In this document: piece by piece, positions 27,728 to 40,600 of the stretch | Numbering within the stretch: position 1 is the stretch's first letter | Layout of the letters: every line of letters starts with the position of its first letter | Assembly: GCA_949752735.1 (NCBI GenBank) | Contig: OX457037.1 | Location: 68,005,811-68,069,810, forward strand | Direction: 5' to 3' | Length of the DNA: 64,000 bases | Origin: Lumbricus terrestris | Taxonomy: Eukaryota > Annelida > Clitellata > Crassiclitellata > Lumbricidae | Notes under the pieces: generated by a model | Told to the model about the DNA's origin: nothing | Database searches by the model: none | The model's input: only the letters and a program-made list of their open reading frames with translations | Translations under genes and position numbers: made by a program

Positions 27728-28899
27728 GAAATGGCCAGAGGACACGATCGACCAAACTGGAAGAAGGAGTGGCCAATGTAACACTTTATTACCAGCAGTG
27801 TGGATCATTATTTTCTTGTTGGTCTACCATCGGGTATAATAGGACTTTTGAGTGCAAAATGTCAAATTATATGAAAATCTACCTTGTGAGATGATTGCCC
27901 GAGGGGAAAAATTTATTGGAAGAGGAAATGTCGGGGGGGAGTCTGGAGAGGGAAGTTTTCTTGTCCGGGGGAAATCTCATAGACTCCAATCTATTAGTTT
28001 TACATGTATCTGTCTGTCTTTCTGCCTGTCTCCGTGTAGAATGTATTGCGCAAGTTATGCATAATGTGTAGAGTGTTCTTTAAGCGATGAAAGGCAAGAA
28101 TTGAGATAAGAAGTCAAAGCGAGTCGTCTTTTTCGAAGATAAATCATTGCAAAGCTAAAAGAAGAGCATGTTATGGACAATGAATGGAATCTCTGAGTGA
28201 TTTGAGGAACACGAAGAGTAGGCCCAAAACCTCCCAAAAACTATCTATCACAGTCATAATGTTTAAAAGCTTAAGTAGTCACAATGCTTAAAGCCTAAGT
28301 CTGTTGACTATATGATAAAACTACGTACGAATTTCTTCCACGTGTCTGTGTAGTTTCACTTGGATCTGCCATTTGAGGTAAAATAACTGTATGAGTGAAC
28401 CAAGAATCCAGGGTTTAAAACTTTAACAGAACGCTCACATATTAAAAGATAATTCCACAAGAAAGCGTTGAAAATGCGTCACAACTGCCTGAAAGTAACG
28501 CTATAACAAATCATAGCGAATTAGATGTGAAAGCAAGGCTAATTAATTAATTAGCTTTCTTAGAGGCTTATAGATCAGGAAATAAAGTCGAACTGTTTAA
28601 CCAAACTGCAACGCCTTTTACACTGCGTAACAGTACTATGGCTAGTTTTGCTACTCTGCTAACTTAATATTTTTGCTTATGACGTCACTGCTTCATTTAG
28701 AATCGTTTGTACTTCAAAATAATGTGATGATGTTATGCTAACTGGGATTAACTCGACTCTCTACTGCTGCTTTGGTTTTTCATCAAATTGTGGTGCGTAT
28801 CTATCAAAATTATTTAATAGTTTGTTTGGGGCCCTACTATCGGGATTTTCTCCCTTCTGGGTCTCCATTTGTGTCCACTATTGAACGAGTTTTTTTATA

Positions 28900-29172
28900 A
28901 CCTCGCATTCCAGGTCTAGGGATAATTGTTTTAACTGGTATCACTTGACCTTAGAACCACTAGGTTTAAGCAATCCTTACCTTGTCTACTCTTTTGGAGA
29001 ATATCCCAGTCTAGGCCTCATGACTGAACAATATATGTTGACTAATAAAGTTTGGATTGATTATGTCTAACAACTTGGTGATACTTGAGATGCTCTGCGT
29101 AATTTTTGTTCCTGCACATGGCTCGCTTGTTGTTGTTACAAACGGACCAATAAATTGATTTGATTTGAAAAA
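28900..29172 (+). repeat. Interspersed repeat ending in a TTTGA-rich tail
   Basis: Ends TTGTTGTTGTTACAAACGGA, CCAATAAATTGATTTGATTTGA. The reverse complement of 54170-54400 matches (same ACAACTTGG, GAGATGCT and ATATCCCAGTCT-like blocks), so two copies lie in opposite orientation. Confidence 0.65.
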
Positions 29173-30273
29173 AATAATATTGTAGGTTTAATTTTCTTCT
29201 TCTTGAAATCAAATACAAAAAAATAAAATAAAGAAGACTAACTTAGTTTGGCCACATGATAAGAACGGATGACAAAAGATTACCAGCAAGGTCATTGACT
29301 CGTTATATTGTGATGTGAAGGAAACAGGGAGCTGCGGAATACAATCTTATGACTTGAATAGAAAGCGTATAAGACGATCTTGCGTAAAAAGGCTTGGACA
29401 TGAGAACGGCGCTGGACATTATCAGAGACAGAAGGAAAAGGAGGCATCTTGTCAAACATCTCATCGTGGATACACACCCGACGGAAGAGAGGAAAGAGGA
29501 AGATACTTGACACCTCCTTCACGTTCGTATCTAACTTGACCCGCTCCTAATTTTTTTAACTGAGGCGGATCATAGCCATCAGACGATATATCTTTCACTC
29601 CGTCTTTCTACCATTGTTTATGCATTTGTCTGTTCCCGCCCAGGCTACTGCAATTCACTTTTTGTGAACCTCCATAAGCAGCGTCTTCCCCGTTCAATCG
29701 ATCTGAAATGCTAGGCTCAAAGCTCGTCTTAGGCCTACTTATCATTGTGCATAGGTCCTATCTCTGTATAATATTTTTATGCTTGAAATCTTTCATTGCT
29801 ACCTATGACTGCGCGTATCCACTAATATGATCTACTCTCTGGTCTCCAAAGTACAGCAAGAAAATGTCCTCCTCGTAATGCTTTTCAAACTATAATCAAA
29901 AACCGATAATTACATCTTCATCTCGCTCATTGCATTCTGCTGATAGACTTGGTTTTACCTCAAGACTAAGACTGCTTCTGTCCATCATCTGGCATTCGCT
30001 GTGACTGGTGCTCGAATTTGCAATTTGACCATTCTCCCGATCTAAGGGCTAAACTTAGAACTCGTTTTTCTTGAGTGGCCTCTCATTCTTTAAAGACATT
30101 TCTGTTCCTTGGAGTTGTCGTTCTCAGAGCGCCTCTGACTAGTCATTCTGCGATATATAAATCTATTGATAATATCATAATGTCCGATTATTATAGGCAG
30201 AGAGAGAGTGCTCTTCAACTTCATTTCGTGTATGAATGTATGTATTTGCAATTGTTATAGCGCCTCTAAAAAA

Positions 30274-30408
30274 CAGATGATGCATCATCATCAGAAGAAG
30301 ACTGCGGTGGTTCGGGTTGTTTTTCATATGGACGAAGATCGCAGAGCCAAACAGGTGACGTTGTGGAATACTGGTGGAAGAAGGAAGAACGGAAGACTAC
30401 ATGGGAGA

Positions 30409-30411
<3 letters not shown>
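30274..30411 (+). mobile_element. LINE C-terminal fragment
   Basis: Reads VVFHMDEDRRAKQVTLWNTG and GRRKNGRLHGRR, the conserved end of LINE polymerases (D-x-R-R-A-K-x-x-L-W), directly followed by the GA tract. Confidence 0.6.
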
Positions 30412-30474
<63 letters not shown>

Positions 30475-30640
30475 GGAGGGAGGGAGAGAGAGAAGAGGGG
30501 AGGGAGAGATGGAGGAGGGATGGATGGAGTGGAGGGAGGGAGGGAGGGAGAAAGGGAGGGAGAGAGGGAGAGAGCGAGAGAGGGAGTGACAGACAGACAC
30601 AGACAGATACAGAGGGACAGAGACAGAGAGAGAGAGAGAC
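30412..30640. repeat. GA-rich microsatellite
   Basis: About 58 bp of pure GA, then imperfect GGGA/GAGA repeats. It generates long Arg/Glu open frames that are not genes. Confidence 0.95.
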
Positions 30641-31139
30641 AGAGGACAGGAAAAGATGGAGAAAACTTGTCTATGAATGTTAATGGCAGGGCAAGAATCG
30701 TAATTGTGACCTCTAAATTTCAAACTGCTGAGAAACGTTACGAGCAAGAAACCAGCAATTCACGACCAATTCAACTATGTTAGAACCCTGCGTGAAAGAA
30801 GCTATACTACCAATAGCCATTATAAGCAGAAACGGCTGGTGAACCTCTTTTCATCGCGCATAAGAACCGAAGTGCAATAGAACTAAGTCCAGATTCTACA
30901 GGATCAGAGCGCACTTTGCGACGCCAATTATGTGCATCAACAACAAGTCTGATACATTCACAAAGTAATTTAGCGCTACTGAATGGCCTTGGTTGTGAGC
31001 GGCGCTATAGAAATTTCTAATTACATTACATTAATTCAATTGAATACGGTAACTTACAAGTTTCGAATTATGAAAGGCATAACTGTTGTTTTGTCGTCTA
31101 ACGCTTAGGGCCTACATAGTTTCGCATTTAAAAACTGGA

Positions 31140-31629
31140 TCAAAAGAAGAAATACATGGGAGAGATAGAATTAGCCCGACGATCTTCTTCAGTGAGACGA
31201 CCACAGCATATCTTTTTCGGTATCTTCAGAGGCCCTTGCTGCGTACGGGCAAATCCAATAAAGATCTGCTCCAGAGTCGTCTGTCCAACCGAATAATCCT
31301 CGATCTCGTTCGTCGCCTTCGCTTTTTCCATGATCCCGAAAACTTCAGACCATTTAAAACTTCGCGCTTTGACCTGGTAGTTAAGAAGGTTCTCGTGTTG
31401 GTCTTTAAGGACGCTGTTTGGAAATGTTTGACTGATGAAGGATTTCAGTTTATCAATCCGTTCCTGTAGTTCCACGGATTTTCCGGCGTCGGCTGAGCGC
31501 TGGAGTTTGATGATGAGTGTATATCCTTCGCCGAACTTATCCCTGAGATGTTGGAGGCTTCCAAGACAGCGAAATCGACCGTTGACGAGTATTCCAACAC
31601 GAGTGCAAATGGCTTCGCATTCTTCCATG
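31140..31629 (-). CDS. ABCA gene A last coding exon
   Basis: Acceptor TTTTGCAAG; encodes [20 protein letters not shown] and GYTLIIKLQ, ending with [12 protein letters not shown] and a TGA at 31142-31140. Confidence 0.92.
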
Positions 31630-34600
31630 CTTGCAAAATAAGAGACATTATTGTAATCGTAAACGTGTAAGTCGTCAGTTCAATAGAAATTCATCAGTGG
31701 TGTTTCCGACTTGACAACCTCAAATCATTATCAAAAGGAATGTTTTTGAAAGCTTGGGCAAGACAGGAAAGGAGAAACCGAAGCGTTTACTAGGTAGGGT
31801 AGGATGCCTTAAAAGAAAACTAACTATCGAATGAGTTAAGACGACCCATACACTTATTTTTAAATTTATAATAATTGAATTTGTAAAATCAGCGATTGCT
31901 ACTGTCATCCGATTTTTGGGGCCAGTTCTAGCAGCTGGTGAACACATGGATTTACCTGTGTGACGTGAGTATGATGGTGGCGCCGGTGTTTCTTGCTGCG
32001 GCCAGAGTATTCCAGACGTGTCTTCTGGCTTCTGGATCGACGCCCGTTGTCGGTTCATCGAGGAAGACGACCGTCGGATTTCCCATCAACGCAACGGCCA
32101 CACATAACTTACGCTTGTTGCCACCGCTAACAACAACGCAGCATAACACATCGCCAGTTCATAAGGTATGTCAGTAAAACGTAAGATAAAGTAAGGTAAC
32201 TAAGAGAAAGGTAAGGTATGAATATAGGTAAGGCAACGAACAGTTTAAAGACCGGGAACGCATCAAAAACTGCGCCTTCAGCATTTGCAATCGATGCTTA
32301 AATACAGAGTGGCGCCGGTGAGAGCCTATAAAGTAATAATATCTAACTAGGCCTCTCCGAAATGTGGTTATGGAAACAAATGACCAAGATTAGTTGGATG
32401 GACTACAAAACCAATGAGGAGGTGCTGCAGCTGGTGCAAAAAGAAGGTTCGCTGATTGATACAATACGGAGGAGGCAGATGAACTGACAGGGGTACATGT
32501 TGAGGGGGGACTCGCTCTTGATAACTGTTCTTGAGGGAAGAAGAAACCACCAGGAAGACCAAGAAAGATGACGATGAACTGGTTGATGGACAGAGAAAAG
32601 GGAGGAGGGTATAAAGAAATAAAAAAAGCACATAATAGACAAGCATGGTGTTGTTGGAATCTTGGGCCTGCCTAGCGGCAGAACACTAAAGAAGGAGAGA
32701 AGAAGGCCTCAATCTCTTTAGGCATTTGAATTCAAGCACAGTCAATTCGGAATCACCTGAGCTTTCCAGCCTGTTTGCTGGTGTGTGGGTTGAGCGTCAG
32801 ACGTTCAATGAGTCGGTCGATGACCTCTTGTCGGATCATAGCTGGAATCCCGTGTGCGCATGCGTACATCCAGAGCGTCTCATGAACAGTCAGTTGGTCG
32901 ATGATGGAGTCAAACTGCGGACAGTAACCGATCTTCTGATGCACCTCTGCAAGGTCATCTTCGACGCTTTCCCCAGCAACATAGGCGCTTCCGAAGGATG
33001 GTCGGATTTCTCCAGTCAGCATCTTGAAGACGGTCGTCTTTCCGGCTCCGTTGACTCCCAGAAGACCGAAGCATTCCTTCGGAGAGACTCCGATACTCAA
33101 CTGGTTAACGGCCACGAGGTTATCATACAGCTTCGTCAGATCCTGGGTGACTACTGTTTCCGTCTCTGTGAGTTCATGTACAGGAGTCCAATGAATGCGC
33201 TGTTTCTCGTGAATCACATCCAAGTCGTCTCCTGTCGTTCCGTATTCAGCAGCATTAATCTCGGTGATCAATGCTTCACCCGCTCGGTTCGATTTAAACG
33301 GCTTGAACAGCCTTCTGATGATCTTGGATTCGATTATGTAGATGATGTGGAAGAAAACGATGCCTTGAAGGGCCATGAAGAAGAATGGGCGCCCAACCCC
33401 AGGCAACGTCCACGACAGGTAGTTATCAGCAATTGCACATTCTTCGCCGCAGTTGCCTTCATTGAAATAACAACAGTTTCTCTGTGAAAGTTAAACGCTT
33501 GCTTGCATATGAGAGCAACTAGCAGTTGCATATGCAAACAGAGATCAATAGTTATAATTATAATAATAATTACTGTTTCCATTAAAAGAAACAGAACTGT
33601 AACGCCCGCCCCTATCGGCCTCCCCGGAGTCGCCACTTCCGGATCCTCGCCTGATGGGACCGCGTGCTGCTGTGGACAAGCTCTAGAGATAGAGGGAGGA
33701 CAGGAGGAGGTGACTTCTGGGTTCGAATCCCAACCCAGGAAAGGCGGCCAGTCTTTTCGACTACCGTACTCCCTATATGAAATTGGCGGCCTACCAGCCA
33801 ATCTATCACTTCTCCGCAATATACCAGGTTGCGTGAAATCTTTAGGTCTAGCACCCAAAGTTTCCTCCAGGCCGATGGTCGAGTGGTATGGCGCGTCCGC
33901 AGTGGTAATAGCGGTGAGGTAACCAGGGTTCAAATCCACAGCAGGCTTGGGTACCGGCGACGCCTCTAGCCTTTCCAATCGTGATACAACTTCCGTCAGC
34001 GCTTCCCTGACATTATCTCTTACAGCCGAGATCTCCTCTCTTACATTTGATTGCAACGCCAAGACATTGAATTCTACCGTGGAAATCGCCTCTTGCGTGT
34101 CCCTGGCATTAGTTTCCATTGACGACTGCATAAAAGACATCGCCTCATGAGTACTCTTAGCATTGGTTTGTATTGCTTCATGAGTTGACTTAGCATTAGT
34201 CTGTATTGCTTCATGAGTCGACTTAGCATTAGTCTGTATTGCTTCGAGCAATATTTCCATCGAGGAAGGGGGCCGTGAAGGCTGAGCAGGGGTGACTGGC
34301 CTAGACTCCTCCATAGCGCTATAGAAATGACTCCTATCTTTATAGCTCACAGTCAATATCGCTAGCAGTGAACGAAGTAGTTATTCTTATTAACAAATCA
34401 AGCATTCAATCCACATCCGTCACATTCAAAGCCATCAATAATCAAAGTCAGAAGTTTAGTTAATATTTCTTATTATTCCCAACCAATTGAATCTTCAATT
34501 GACATCAATTATGTTCAAAGCAATCAAACATAAAAGTCAGTAAGTTCAATTATCAGTTCCTATCCTTGGTAAAGACATTCAATGAAAATCAAATGCAACA

Positions 34601-37600
34601 ATTCAATGCAAACACCTATCAACCGGAGTATGCCTGAATTAAATCCCGATTGACTCTCAAGTCCCACAGCCAATTTCAGTTCAGCCCAAAATGTCTAAAT
34701 AACCGATCGTATTAATTCCCCAATAAAGCGTACCTTATGTCCGAAGACAAGGGACAAAGCCGATCGTGTGCGAAGAACAGCGACGAAGACGATATCCAAG
34801 ATATGCGACGAAGCACACAGAAAGGCGTCGAGTTTGAAACGCCCGAAAAGATCAGCTAAATCCGATGCTGATTTCTCGCAATGAACAATAATTTCGGCTA
34901 TTTATCCAAGCCGTTTGAGAAAGACGCCCTTAGGCAACCATACGAACAAACGCTTCGCAACGCAATTTCGAAGAACGAGAGCAGTGCGCTGACGATTCGA
35001 AGCCCACGATAAATCACTCCATGTGACAGGGCGAAGAGAGGCCTTGAATTAGTAATCCAGGAATATATCCGAAGCGAGAGCGAAGACAAAACTTGCAGCG
35101 ACGCTGATGTATTTCTCGCAACAAACAAACTCTTTTATTTAATCGACTCCATGTCGAGAGAGAATGAATCGCCGACAGAATCCGTGTATGCGCAACTAGT
35201 GCAAGCAGGCGCTTATCCTGGCCATGCTTCACCAACTTGATCGAGCCTAAAACTACCAACCGCCGCAATACATCCGACCGCCCTGAGATCCTGTGCGCAA
35301 CTGAGCCTCTCAGCGTCGCGCTGCTCTTTTATTACTGCCTGACAAGGAGAGCGTCCCCCTTTCTGCGCATGACCAGCAAGTGAGCCGCGCGCGCAAACCC
35401 AGCAGCAACGCAGCTGTTTCAAGGCGGCAAGAATTAGCTGCCAGCTGCGACCTCTCCTGTGTATCTCCGCGTCTGTCTATAGCTCACTGTCTTTCTCCCT
35501 CTATCTCTCCTTCTGAAAAGCGCGATCTGCCGCTGATCACGTAGGCATCAAATGCACTAGTTCAACCTTGAGAAAACGCACGTACACAGACCCACACGCC
35601 AACGGTGTTTCCTTCTCAATCCGTGTCCCTGCCTGTGCTTGTCTGGCTGGCTGTATTCCTCGCTCACTCTGATCATCAGACCACCTCAGAGAGCGTGCGA
35701 AAGTTTAATTACCCTCATCGACTGCAAGCGGCGCGGCCTTTGAAGACGGCCGAGGCGTCAATTGCCTTATCGTGGGAAACTACGCGAATCGGAGGCGCAG
35801 CTGCAGCGGCTACGTCAGCGGTCGCTGTGACCCGTGTCAAGCGCAAATCAACATTAAAATCTAGGTCACCGCGAAGCACCGAAATTAAACAAATATATCA
35901 GATCCATGAAACCCCAAAAATCGATCAGAAATTAAATAAAAATAATAATATTAACTACCAGAAACTCGTAGCGTAGTCATACAATCGCTACACTATTCTC
36001 GGCCCTCCCTGATTTCAGGATCCCTTTAATTGGATAAATGGATCCGGAAATGTTAGTAAGGCCATACTCCAATTTTTACATCAATGATTCGAATGCAAGA
36101 ATTAAAAATATATGCAACGAACAGTCCTCAACGTAAGCATCAGAAAGTTCACATTTTAGCGTTAAATGTCAGTTCAAGCGAAAGAAACATTTATTATTAT
36201 TATAATTATATAGCTCCATCGCTAATAGTTCAGTAAAGCTCAAAAGCAATTCTATATATAGGTCTCCTTGAGTTTAGTTAAGCACAAAGTCCTACACGGC
36301 AAGCATCGACTTAAGAACCCACGGGACAGCCACAAAAACCACTAGACCTTCGTTACCTTTACAACAGGTCATCTGATTAATAGGCCACCCATGGCCTTTA
36401 CCATCGAGACTTCTTTAGGCATTTCACTGTAGGCAAACGTCTACATTTAAAGGCTCATCTAAGCAGTTAAACCTAAGTCTCTAATCCCATTAACAACGGT
36501 GCTATCATAGCAAATTACCTGAGACTACACACACAGCTTAAGTCTCCAAAGGCCAATGCTCATTATAACTATCCGTAGGCTCCCCATCAAAGCTTACCGT
36601 AAGAGACCAAGCCTAACTTCAGCTTAATAAGCCGCTCCCTTCCCAACATCTTTCAGTAGGCCTACTTAATTATTTAAAAAAATGCAACCGATTTTGCACA
36701 GAATTAAAATAGGCCATTTAAACATAGGCTAACGTAACATATTACTGCAATTAACGTTATAGAACAGTCACACTGTGTAATCGTCTTTCACGATACAGCG
36801 TAACCGCAAAACTCATAGGCCTAAAAAGATTATCATGATTTTAATATGAGATCTTAGTCTAAAGCACAAATCAACAGTTAGGCCACTTTAGTCTATCTTA
36901 TGCATTTGCATCATCCTTCAGGCAGTCTATTATTAGCACATGCATCAGGCCACACACGCGTCAGCGCCTGGGAAAATCATCGGTCGATAATAATCGCCGC
37001 GTTGATGCGTCGACTCAGTACCTATTTCCCCACGCCATGCATCTACAGCGTGCGTCTAACCGTGAGAATTAGGTAACTAAACCATCATGTAGGCCAAAGT
37101 GCATCATACGACGACCGACGTCACCCTGTCCGTGCACAAAGTTAGGCCTATTTCTACGAATCCAAAATTAGGTCAATCAATAAATCGTAGCAAATCCTTT
37201 ACTAAATTAATATTAATAAAACCCGGCATGGCAAATCTACGCGTATTGCAAATCAAATGTCAAATTATATCGGCCAACATTATTCCTGCGCAGATAGAGC
37301 TCCTATATATATGCCTGGCCCTAGTTAATTTTATTAGGCCCCGCAGTTTAACCATATAATTCCAATGCAGGCTGGAGTCAGGCAAAACAGCAAAACTAGT
37401 GCAAAACAAATTACACAGCGTAGGTAACTTATCACTTATATCTCCTGCGTATTGCCATTGCTAAAACTCTTAGGCCTGCAATTTTAATCGTGGCATGTTA
37501 TTTATATATATACAGGGCTGACAAATTTTGCCGAACTTCCGAATAGTAAGCCTATATGCTTAACCCCAAGGTAAACTATATATATATAGGCCTAATCCCT

Positions 37601-40600
37601 CAAGATGCAGTCAAGTGCTACATGGGTCGATTAACCATTTACTTAGCGCCTTTTACCTCATCAAAAATGCATCTATACACTTAATATGTACATAAACGCT
37701 ATGTGGGCCTACCAAACACTTATGTAGCGCCTTAATTATTATGCATCTATACAATTATACGCATATAAAAATTCTATGCACGGAAATTAGGAGCATTAAA
37801 ATTTAACTGTGCAAATTTCTTTAAATTATTTTTAATTAAACAGACTATAGATAGAGCGGAATATAGGCCTAATGCAAATTTCACCTCCGAGCATTAACTC
37901 AGAAACATATGGGCCTACTATTTCACCGCAGGTCATAATATCACATAATCACATCATCATGGCTAATTCCACTGCAAGTCTAAGTTCAAGGTCACATAAT
38001 CGTGATCAAGGCTTTAACTAAAATAGGCAATCTTATATATATCTACTGGAAAAATCAATATTTATATAGCGCAATGCAAGAGCAATGACAGTCCATGTTT
38101 TCTGTCTACAGCAGAGGCAATAATAAAATCGTCCATCGCTTCATTGCAAATGCAATACAATACTAATCTATATCACCATTGCAAACATTAATCAGACAGT
38201 CGGCAATGCAATACAAATATTAATACTATGCAATACATATGATGCAAGAATACAGTTATTTACATAGTAACACACACATGTAAAGCCTTCCACATGTAAA
38301 TAAAAAATGTATTCATCAAAATCAAAATAAAACAGTGTTACAGATGCTTCCTGCATTCAAAATGGCCGCAAATTAAGCGGTCATTTAACAGAGTTACCCA
38401 GCTGACGTCAGGTTTTCAGGCGGACGAAGTCCGGTCGGTTCTCCCAGCATCCTCCAGATCCGGTCCTCAGGGGGTCCATTGCGAAGCGGACAGCTCCTCA
38501 AAAGGTGCGAACTGTCGTCACAGTAGAAACAGCGTCGTTCCTCTCTTGGTGAGTTCCGACCACTGTCTCGCCTCCTCGACGATGATGGCGACCTCCGCGA
38601 CCGACGCTCCTGGTTCTGCCCATTCCGCTGGTCCCTGCTCGGCGCTGGAGCGGACCGAACAGCGAACACACGACCAACGCTGGGGTTGTCGTGGTTATCG
38701 CTCTCCGGCCGTCCCAGGTTGTCGCTAGGTGGAGCCTGCTGCTGTTGTCGAAGAGGACAAAAGCGCGCTATATGGTCCGTTGCTGAACATTCGAAGCATC
38801 TCCGCGGCGATGGTCTTGCCTCCGTTTCCACTTCTCTCGGTGGTCGACTTCTACAGGCCGAGCTCAAATGACCGAGCCGATGACATAGGAAACACCGTGG
38901 AGTTCCCCGTCCATTGCCTCCATTGGCGTTCGACCATTCGTTTCTTGTTGACCCGTTCTGGCCTCTCCATGACCCGCGATTATTGTCTCTGTACTGAGGC
39001 GTCGGCACCGATTGTTTCGCTTGTTTCTCCAACTGTTCTATGCGGTGTAGCAGGGCCTCCACCACCGATTCTTCTTCTTCTCTGACAGCGTTAACACGTC
39101 CATATCGTCGTTCGTGCTGCTCATGGCCACCGTCTTCTGCTTTCTGATAGCCGTCCAATCGCATCGCTACCTTGTAGGCTTCGTCGAGGGATCTCGGTTC
39201 TCGCTCTCGGATTTTCAGAGCAAGAGTTCTATCTCTCAGGGCATCCAGGAATGCACGAACAGCAATTGCCTCGCTGTGGACCGTTGAAGAGCCGGGATAC
39301 GCCCGCGTGGTCAGACGGCGCACATCATCGACCAGCACTCCCATATCTTCATCGGCTTTCTGCTTTCGAGTACTCAGCTGTGTCTGAAATAAAGCTTGCT
39401 GTTCAGCGTTACCATATCGTTCTCGAAGTCGCTGTACCAAAGCCGTCCAAGTGTCCAAGCTATCTGCGTTCGACTCGCTCAGCAAATGAGTCGCCGGTTC
39501 AACCAATGAGACTACTAATTGGTTCAACCTCTCCTCGTCCGTCCATCTGTTATTCCTGGCGCACACGGAGAATTTTCGTAAGAATGTTTCAACGTCCGTC
39601 TTTCCGCTAAAAGACCCGAGTTTCAGGAATTGTGTTGGCTTAAGAGGAGAAGTCGATGGCTGTTTAACCTCGCCCTCTTTAGCTGTTGCAGACGCGGTCG
39701 GTTCAAGTTCCTTGACTGTTCCCTTTGAACTGATCGACGGTAGCTCCCAGTCGCCGGTCGTTTGCGTTGCGACGGTGGTCGTCGGGACAATTTTGATAGG
39801 ACCGACCGAAACGTTGGTAGCCGCCAGTGCTTTCGTTTCACCAACCGCAGACGTCGCTTTATTATCGGCCGTCATTTCATTTCTCTCCAGAGGTGTCGAC
39901 TTCATTACCGCCTGACATCGCGGTAGTTCGGCATCACGGCTAAATCCGAAGCTTTGCGCGCCGAGGCATGAACTCATCCTCGCCGATTCCACGACCGTTG
40001 GCCACCGAGGAAAGACGGCGTCGCTTGGTCGAAGCGGGTCGAGACAGCGAAGCGGGTCAACCCAAACCCGGTTGTCGCTGCTACCGTAGAAAGCGCTCGG
40101 AGTGTAGGTCGGAGCATACCTCCACGGCATGTTTGAATGGTCGGGACGAGCGTATGGTTGCATCCAGTCGACCGTTGCCATCGCCGCTGGTCCAGGAGGA
40201 AGGTCGGGTCGAGCGTAGTCTCGACCAACCATGGTCGACGTTGCACGACTGTCGAGGACGCAGTCAGGCATTGACTGATAGGTCGGCATTACCGACGCTG
40301 GTTGTGTAAAGTCGACCCGACTCGGTGCCATTTCCACTCTTTGTTGATCGACGTGTGCGAGCGACGCTTGCATTCTCCATTGTGGATCCGGTCGAGGATA
40401 CTCGACGAGAGGAAGGGACGAAGAGGCCAAAGGGACTGGGTTGACCTTATCACCCCCCTCCCATGACAATTTATTAGCGATCGGTTTATTCACTTCAAAA
40501 TTTCTAAACTCCGGTTGCCGTGCTGCATGCATTCTGTTATCAATTATTTTAACAGTTTTAGGTCTAGATTCCATTATCTTGCTGATTTCAATGTCTACAC

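Larger units (their letters stand above)
27728..31139. other. Intergenic region between Polinton and the 3' end of gene A
   Basis: 3.4 kb with no gene seen. It contains an interspersed repeat (about 28900-29172) also present inverted at 54170-54400, a LINE remnant (30274-30411), a long GA tract (30412-30640) and A/T-rich DNA. I saw no clear AATAAA close behind the gene A stop. Confidence 0.55.

Noticed and set aside
30208..30783. Long Arg/Glu-rich open frames on both strands
   Set aside because: They come from the GA microsatellite; no gene features.
32726..33487. 253-codon plus-strand ORF
   Set aside because: Antisense shadow of the NBD2 exon, which has all ABC motifs on the minus strand.
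33334..34356. 340-codon ORF as a second Gag gene
   Set aside because: It starts in the 3' LTR copy of gag but runs into flanking DNA and exon sequence of gene A after the LTR border, so it is a chance fusion.
35605..35976. 123-codon plus-strand ORF, identical at 42731-43102
   Set aside because: It lies in the LTRs, antisense to Gag; identity only reflects the near-identical LTR segment. No domain seen.
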